Assembly: GCA_034520745.1 (NCBI GenBank)
Contig: JAXHNF010000014.1
Coordinates: forward strand, 62,001 to 126,000
Reading direction: 5' to 3'
DNA from: Alkalibacterium sp034520745
GTDB lineage: Bacteria > Bacillota > Bacilli > Lactobacillales > Carnobacteriaceae_A
DNA: 64,000 bases
The number at the start of each line of letters is the position of its first letter. Position 1 is the first letter of the stretch. Below the pieces are notes generated by a model, which saw only the letters and a program-made list of their open reading frames with translations, ran no database searches and was not told the DNA's origin. Below, one piece after another: positions 57,665 through 64,000 of the stretch. Both the position numbers and the translations under genes were made by a program.

Positions 57665-58933
57665 ATGATTCAGAATATTTTGGCATTTATTTTAGTTTTC
57701 GGCATCATCGTTGTGGTCCATGAATTTGGACATTTCTATTTTGCCAAGCGTGCAGGTATACTTGTACGCGAATTTGCGATCGGCTTCGGTCCTAAACTGT
57801 TTTATCACCGCAAAGGCGAAACGACGTATACGATTCGTCTGCTGCCCGTCGGCGGTTACGTCAGGATGGCCGGATATGAAGAGGAAGCAGATCTGAGACC
57901 CGGAATGTCTGTGCAGCTGACCCTGGACAACAATGAGAACGTTGAAAAAATAGATATTCAGTCATCTGATGCACAGGTCGATGCGGTCCCGGTCGAGGTA
58001 TCGTCTTTCGATTTTGACGAAGAAATGTACCTGACTGGTCGAGTTGGCATGGATACTGAAGAAACCACATTCAACGTCAACCGCGATGCGCTGCTCGTGG
58101 AAAAAGACGGAACGATTTTACAGATTGCGCCGAAAGACCGGCAGTTCCAGAGCGCGTCACTGCCGAACCGCATGCTCACCAATTTTGCCGGACCGCTTAA
58201 TAATTTCATCTTAGCCATACTTGCGTTCACGCTTCTGGCCTTTGTCCAGGGAGGCGTCCGTTCTCAGGAAGCACTTATCGGTGAGGTGCAGGAAGATACA
58301 CCGGCTCAGGAAGCCGGGCTGGAGACAGGTGACAGGATTCTGTCGATAGATGATCAGGACGTTGATTCATGGAACGAGATGGTCGTGATCATTCAGGAAA
58401 ATCCAAATGAAGCTTTGACCTTCACCGTCGAGTCTCAGAGTGGAGAAGTCAGCGAAGAAATCATTGAACCGGCTGCCGAAGACTACGATGGAAACACCAT
58501 CGGGCGCATCGGCATTGAGGCCTTTATCGACGAGAGCCTGGGAGCCAGACTGACGTATGGTTTCACTGAAACCTTCTTTATCGTCACACAGATCTTTACA
58601 CTTCTGGCCTCGTTCTTTACCGGTGGGTTCAGTGTCGATCAGCTCGGCGGACCGGTCGCCATTTATGCGACCACAGAAGCTGTGGTGCAGGCCGGAGCCA
58701 TCGGTCTGATCAGCTGGCTTGGATTTTTAAGCGTCAACCTGGGCATCATGAACCTGCTGCCCATCCCTGCGTTAGACGGAGGCAAGCTGTTGCTGAATAT
58801 TATCGAAGGCATACGCAAAAAGCCTCTGAGTGAGGAAAAAGAAGGCTACATCACATTGATAGGCGTTTTGTTTTTGCTTATATTGATGTTGCTGGTCACA
58901 TGGAATGACATACAGACATTCTTTTTAAATTAA
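57665..58933 (+). CDS. rseP: Site-2 membrane metalloprotease RseP/RasP
   Basis: Intramembrane zinc protease that clears signal peptides and cleaves anti-sigma factors. It has HEFGHFYFAKRAG with the HExxH motif in TM1, a PDZ domain (about residues 190-270; AGLETGDRILSIDDQDV), and the second metal motif NLLPIPALDGGKLL near the end. The 422-residue product contains an acidic insert before the PDZ domain. AAAGGAG precedes the ATG. The frame is intact. Confidence 0.95.
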   Translation: MIQNILAFILVFGIIVVVHEFGHFYFAKRAGILVREFAIGFGPKLFYHRKGETTYTIRLLPVGGYVRMAGYEEEADLRPGMSVQLTLDNNENVEKIDIQSSDAQVDAVPVEVSSFDFDEEMYLTGRVGMDTEETTFNVNRDALLVEKDGTILQIAPKDRQFQSASLPNRMLTNFAGPLNNFILAILAFTLLAFVQGGVRSQEALIGEVQEDTPAQEAGLETGDRILSIDDQDVDSWNEMVVIIQENPNEALTFTVESQSGEVSEEIIEPAAEDYDGNTIGRIGIEAFIDESLGARLTYGFTETFFIVTQIFTLLASFFTGGFSVDQLGGPVAIYATTEAVVQAGAIGLISWLGFLSVNLGIMNLLPIPALDGGKLLLNIIEGIRKKPLSEEKEGYITLIGVLFLLILMLLVTWNDIQTFFLN

Positions 58934-58958
58934 TCATTGAAGGAGATATCAGTTTATA

Positions 58959-60679
58959 ATGAAGCAGTCAAAATTATTTGCACCCACATTAAGAGATGTA
59001 CCAAACGATGCAGAAGTCATCAGTCATCAGTTACTACTGCGCGCGGGGTATATCCGTCAGCTTTCATCCGGGATCTACACTTACCTTCCCCTGGCGAACC
59101 GCGTACTTGAAAAGATCAAAGGGATCATCCGGGAAGAACTCGATGCCATCGACGGTTCTGAAATGCTTCTTCCGGCACTGTTACCCGCAGATTTATGGAA
59201 AGAATCCGGCCGTTATGAAACGTACGGTGAAGACCTGATCAAACTGCAGGACAGACACGAAAGAGACTTCATCCTGGGTCCTACCCATGAAGAAACGTTC
59301 ACCAAGCTGATCAGTGAGGAGATCAAGTCATATAAAAAACTTCCTCTGATGCTGTATCAGTTTCAGACTAAATACCGTGATGAAAAACGTCCGCGCTTTG
59401 GTTTGATGAGAGGCAGAGAATTCATCATGAAAGATGCCTACACGTTCCATGACAGCTATGAGAGCCTGGACGAATCCTATGATGCGATCGCTCAAGCCTA
59501 CACGAATTCATTCAAGCGACTCGGACTGAACTTCCGTGCGATCATCGGGGATGCCGGAGCGATGGGCGGGAAAGATTCCATCGAATTCATGGCTCTGGCT
59601 GATGCCGGAGAAGATACCGTCGTTTATTCCGATTCGACTGATTATGCCGCAAACCTGGAAATGGCTGCGAGTTATTACAAGAAATCACCTAAAACGGATG
59701 TCCAGCTCGAACTTAAGGAAGTGGACACTCCGGATAAGAAAACCATCGAAGAGGTTTCAGAATTTCTGAACGTCAGCAAAAAGAAAGTATTCAAGAGCGT
59801 TCTTTATATGGCTGACAAAGAAATCCCGGTCCTTGCCATCGTGCGCGGGGATCAGGAAGTCAATGATGTGAAACTGAGAATGGCTCTTGATGCGGAAGAC
59901 GTCGAACCGGCGACAGAAGAAGACATAGAGACTAAATTCAGGACCCATCCCGGTTATGTCGGACCGGTAGGCTTGGCTGAAGAAGTCAAGATCAGTCGGA
60001 GACCTGCAGGTGCAGGACATCGTCAACGGCGTGACGGGGGCAAACCAGGTAGACAAGCACTTTACCAATGTGAATACGGATAGAGATTTCAGCGTGGATA
60101 CGTACGCAGATATCCGAGTCGTTAAAGAAGGCGATTCTGCTCCGGACAACAAAGGGACCCTTCGTTTTACAAGAGGGATCGAGATCGGGCACATATTCAA
60201 GCTGGGCACGCGCTACAGCGATGCGATGAACGCGACAGTCCTTGACAATAACGGCAGACAGACGCCGGTTATCATGGGAAGTTACGGTATCGGTGTGAGC
60301 CGTCTCCTTTCAGCTGTTGCTGAACAGTATGCAGATGACAAAGGCCTGGTCTGGCCGTCCTCGATCGCCCCATTTGATGTCCACCTTATCCCTGTTCAGG
60401 TCAAAAACGACGAACAGCTGGGTCTGGCCAACAAACTGTACAGCGAGTTCCAGGACCGCGGATACAGCGTACTGATCGATGACCGCAAGGAACGTCCGGG
60501 CGTCAAATTTACGGATGCTGAACTGATCGGCATACCCTGTACAGATCACGGTCGGTAAAAAGGCTTCCGAAGGCACCGTGGAGGTCACGATAAGAAAAAC
60601 CGGAGAAATGGTCGAAACGAAAGTGGATGATATTTTCCACACTATAGAGATATTGACTTCGAACCACGATCAAGCATAA
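58959..60679 (+). CDS. proS: Prolyl-tRNA synthetase, two frameshifts
   Basis: Class II synthetase of the long bacterial type: motif 1 region (LLRAGYIRQLSSGIYTYLPL), motif 2 (KYRDEKRPRFGLMRGREFIMKD), an inserted YbaK-like editing domain (about residues 230-390), and motif 3 MGSYGIGVSRLL, then the anticodon-binding domain. An extra a near 59994 (VKIVGDLQVQDIV restored) and an extra t near 60537 (GIPVQITVGKKA restored) break the frame. The corrected length is about 573 residues. It lies between rseP and polC as in Bacillus. Confidence 0.95.
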
Positions 60680-60686
60680 AAAAGCG

Positions 60687-60717
60687 GAAAACTGAGGCAT
60701 CTGATGTCTCAGTTTTC
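60687..60717 (+). terminator. Terminator after proS
   Basis: GAAAACTGAG and CTCAGTTTTC form a perfect 10-bp stem around an 11-base loop. The T run lies partly in the stem. Confidence 0.75.
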
Positions 60718-60766
60718 TATGTTATTATCAGTCAGCAAGTTAAGAATCTAGAAAGAAGGATTGAAT

Positions 60767-63700
60767 GTGAGCTTAAGCAAAACAGAATTATTTCAAACCC
60801 TCTTGAAACAAGTCGGTTTTTCTCCCTCTCTTGAGGAAGCTGAATGGCTTCAAAAGGGGGAAGTGGAAGCCGTCACTGTGTATAAAAAACAGAAAAAATG
60901 GCACATCACTCTAAAATTCCCAAACATCCTCCCGTTTTCACTGTTTCTATCGCTGAAAAATGCGTTGAAAGCGTCCTTTGATGTCCTGTCTGGAGATAGA
61001 GCTGTCTGAACCTGCACCGAAGAGCCCGTGGTCACTGAAGAAAAGGTCACCCAGTACTGGCAGTATGCCTGTCATCTCAGCGGAGTCGATTCGCCTATCT
61101 GCAACCGGGTACTGGCTGAAAACTACCCGAGTAAAGATGGGAATCACTGGGTATTTCTGATCGATCAGGAACTGGCCAAGGAGAAATATGAAACGGATTT
61201 TCTCCCGAAAATAACGCAAAGTTATCATCAGCTGGGTTTTCCGAAGCAGTTCAAGATCGTTCCGGTCGTTGACGCTCACGCCCACGATAAAAAAGTGGAG
61301 GAATTCAAGCTTCAAAAAGAAGAAGATGATCAGATCATGGCTCAGGAATATACCCGTCTGGTTGAGAAAGCTGAAAAGAAAAAAGAAGAGAACAAAGAAA
61401 CCAAGGCTGACGGACCGATCAAACTTGGCCGGCCGATCCCGGCTAATGAAGAAACCAAGCAGATGATCGCCATCGAAGAAGAAGAACGGCGCGTCACGCT
61501 GGAAGGTTACGTTTTTGACGCTGAGGTCAGGGAACTGCGCTCAGGAAGGAAACTCCTGATTTTCAAGATCACGGATTATTCATCCTCCTTCTCCTGCAAA
61601 AGGTTCTCGAACAACGAGCAGGACGAGGCACTGTTTGACCGGATCAAACCCGGGACATGGCTGAAAGTCAGAGGGAGTATACAGGAAGATACGTTCATGC
61701 GTGATCTGGTCATGAATGTGCAGGATATTACCCAGACGTATCATGCAAAACGCAAGGATACATATCCTGATGAAAACAAACGGGTCGAACTTCATGCCCA
61801 TACGAATATGAGTCAGATGGATGCAACGTCCAATGCAGCGGACCTTGTCAAGCAGGCAGCCGAGTGGGGGCATAAAGCCATCGCGATAACGGATCACGGG
61901 GTCGCCCAGTCCTATCCGGAAGCTCATTCTGCCGGCAAGGCAAATAATGTCAAAATAATCTATGGCGTCGAGGCGAACCTTGTCGATGACGGCGTGCCGA
62001 TCGCTTACAATGAATCCGATGAAGATCTGCACGAGTCGACCTATGTCGTTTTTGACGTGAAACGACCGGACTCTCGGCGATCTATGACAACATCATCGAA
62101 CTGGCTGCTGTGAAAATGCACAAAGGCAACGTCGTAGCAGAATTTCAGGAATTCATCGATCCGGGTCATCGTCTGTCAAATACCACGGTGAATCTGACCG
62201 GTATCACAGATGAAATGGTTCGCGGCTCGAAATCAGAAAAAGAAGTGCTTGAACTGTTCAGTTCGTTTTCAGAAGGCAGTATCCTGGTCGCCCATAATGC
62301 GACGTTTGATATGGGCTTTTTAAATACTGCCTATAAAAAGCACGACATGCCGACATCCGAATCTCCGGTCATTGATACCCTTGAATTTTCGCGGTTCATC
62401 AATCCTTCGTATAAAAGTCACCGTCTGAACACGCTGGCCAAACGGTTCAAGGTGAATCTTGAGCAGCATCACCGGGCCATTTATGATGCACAGACGACCG
62501 GACAGCTGCTCTGGATCTTTGTGAAGAAAGCGAAGAAAGAATACGGGATCGAAAACCACAACGAACTGAACAAGTACATGGGGGGCGGCGACGCCTACAA
62601 GAAATCCAGACCCAGTCACGTCACGATCTGGGCGAAAGACCAGGCCGGCCTGAAGAATCTGTTTAAGGTCATTTCCGGGTCACTGGTCGATTATTTCTTC
62701 CGTGTGCCGCGTGTGCCCCGGTCTTTCCTGGACAAATACAGAGAAGGCCTTATCGTTTCATCCGGGTGTGCTCAGGGCGAAGTGTTTGAAGCCATGATGC
62801 AGCGCGGATACGAAGAAGCGAAGAAGAAAGCTGCCTATTATGATTACCTGGAGATCATGCCGAAAGAGGCCTATCTGGATCTCATCAACCGCGAACTGGT
62901 CCGAAACAAAGATGACCTGGAAGATATCATCGAAAACATCGTTAAACTCGGGAAAGAACTGGACAAAAAAGTCATCGCGACCGGCAATGTCCATTTCATT
63001 AATCCTGAGGACGGTGTCTACCGGGATATTTTACTGGAGACGCAGAACAAGTCACATGTCAGTCAGCATAAAAATCCGCCTGTCTATTTCCGGACCACGG
63101 ACGAAATGATCGACAGTCTGTCGTTCTTGGGAGAGGAGACAGCGGAAGAAGTAGTCATAAAGAATCCGAATGATCTGGTGGACAGCATCGCTGACGACAT
63201 CACGCCGGTGAAACAGGACTTGTTCACGCCGAAAATGGAAGGCGCCGAAGAAGAGATCCGAAAAATGAGTTATGACAAGGCGCACGAACTATACGGCGAA
63301 GCTTTGCCGGAGATTATCGAAGCGCGTCTGGAAAAAGAACTGGACAGTATCATCGGTAACGGTTTTTCGGTCATTTACCTTATTTCACAGAAACTCGTGC
63401 ATAAAAGTGTTGAAGACGGGTATCTCGTCGGCTCCCGTGGGTCTGTCGGGTCGAGTTTTGTAGCCACGATGACCGGGATCACGGAGGTAAACCCGATGCC
63501 GCCGCATTACCGCTGCATTCAGTGTCAGCACTCTGGAATTCTTTACCGGCGGCGAGTACGGCTCCGGTTTCGATCTGCCGGAAAAAGACTGTCCGAAGTG
63601 TCAGGCACCGCTTTACCGGGACGGTCAGGACATCCCGTTTGAGACCTTCCTGGGATTCAACGGGGATAAAGTTCCCGATATCGACTTGAACTTTTCAGGG

Positions 63701-64000
63701 GAATATCAGGCCAGAGCCCATTTGTATACAAAAGAACTGTTCGGGGAAGAATATGTCTACCGGGCCGGGACGATCGGTACGATAGCGGACCGGACAGCAT
63801 TCGGTTTTGTCAAGGGATATGAGCGGGACCATCAGCTGAACTACCGATCGGCTGAGGTCGACCGGCTTTCAAAGGGTCTGACAGGTGTCAAGCGAACGAC
63901 CGGACAGCATCCGGGAGGGATCATCGTCATTCCGGATTATATGGATGTCTATGATTTCTCACCGATCCAGTATCCTGCGGACGACCAGGGTTCTGAATGG
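60767..64000 (+). CDS. polC: DNA polymerase III PolC-type, partial, frameshifted
   Basis: Replicative polymerase of low-GC Gram-positives with an internal proofreading exonuclease. Order seen: N-terminal domains, an OB segment (VTLEGYVFDAEVREL), the PHP domain (HAHTNMSQMDATS, AITDHGVAQSYPE), the DEDD exonuclease (FDVETTGLSA restored by one g lost near 62057; HNATFDMGFL), then palm/finger parts (GSRGSVGSSF, CQHSEFF with an extra g near 63532, PDIDLNFSGEYQ). It runs off the window in the fingers. GTG 60767 has AGAAGGA six bases upstream. An extra g near 60974 and a lost base near 61018 cancel around an in-frame stop. Confidence 0.95.

Noticed and set aside
1..64000. Programmed ribosomal frameshifting as the cause of the many broken frames.
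   Set aside because: The sites share no slippery motif or downstream structure, occur in both directions, and affect genes never known to use frameshifting.
1..64000. Prophage, insertion sequence, CRISPR array or defence system.
   Set aside because: No integrase, transposase, terminal repeats, regular spacer array or defence protein was seen. Gene order is largely the conserved Firmicute backbone.

Overview
The window is chromosomal DNA from a Firmicute of the order Lactobacillales, most likely a Carnobacteriaceae-type lactic acid bacterium; the family assignment is an inference from gene content. Supporting points are the Lactobacillales fatty-acid cluster fabT-fabH-acpP-fabK-fabD-fabG-fabF-accB-fabZ-accC-accD-accA with FabT operators, uppS-cdsA-rseP-proS-polC without dxr (mevalonate-type isoprenoid synthesis is expected), a class I fructose-bisphosphate aldolase, Gram-positive ribosome binding sites, and frequent GTG and TTG starts.

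Layout. 1-2 kb: end of a ResD-like response regulator and its ResE-like kinase. 2-3 kb: FMN riboswitch and ribU. 3-10 kb: ypbB-recQ-LysM protein, cmk-rpsA-der, the order known from Bacillus subtilis. 10-14.5 kb: HU, two tandem glutamine synthetases, a PduO-type adenosyltransferase and tRNA-Arg. 14.7-18 kb: ZIP transporter, stress-type protein, tRNA-Ser, pgsA, a MarR regulator and a DUF2187 protein. 18-28 kb: type II fatty-acid synthesis and acetyl-CoA carboxylase. 28-34 kb: TPR-like protein, trigger factor, clpX, then a minus-strand disulfide oxidoreductase and aldolase. 34.6-37.8 kb: engB, a HemA-like gene lacking the catalytic cysteine, and obgE. 37.8-43.8 kb: rnz, SDR, lapA, degV, recJ, apt. 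43.9-47.6 kb: lexA, ynzC, tkt, yneF. 47.7-51.2 kb: a heterodimeric ABC exporter. 51.2-52.4 kb: a non-coding stretch with imperfect palindromic repeats, then plsC. 52.4-64 kb: rpsB-tsf, pyrH-frr, uppS-cdsA-rseP-proS-polC; polC runs off the end.

The dominant oddity is technical. About 75 one-base insertions or deletions, mostly changes of homopolymer or dinucleotide length, break more than half of the genes, including essential ones (rpsB, tsf, tig, der, obgE, fabF, fabZ, accC, accD, tkt, proS, polC). Reading across them restores full-length family proteins, so they are almost certainly sequencing or assembly errors. Broken genes are given here as one CDS from start to real stop, with the breaks listed.

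No defence island, prophage, insertion sequence or CRISPR array is visible. The best biological leads are the cysteine-less HemA-like gene next to engB, the divergent first glutamine synthetase, an unlisted 29-residue membrane-peptide gene antisense in the frr-uppS gap, a hairpin that would place the uppS Shine-Dalgarno at working distance, and the palindromic repeats after the ABC exporter.
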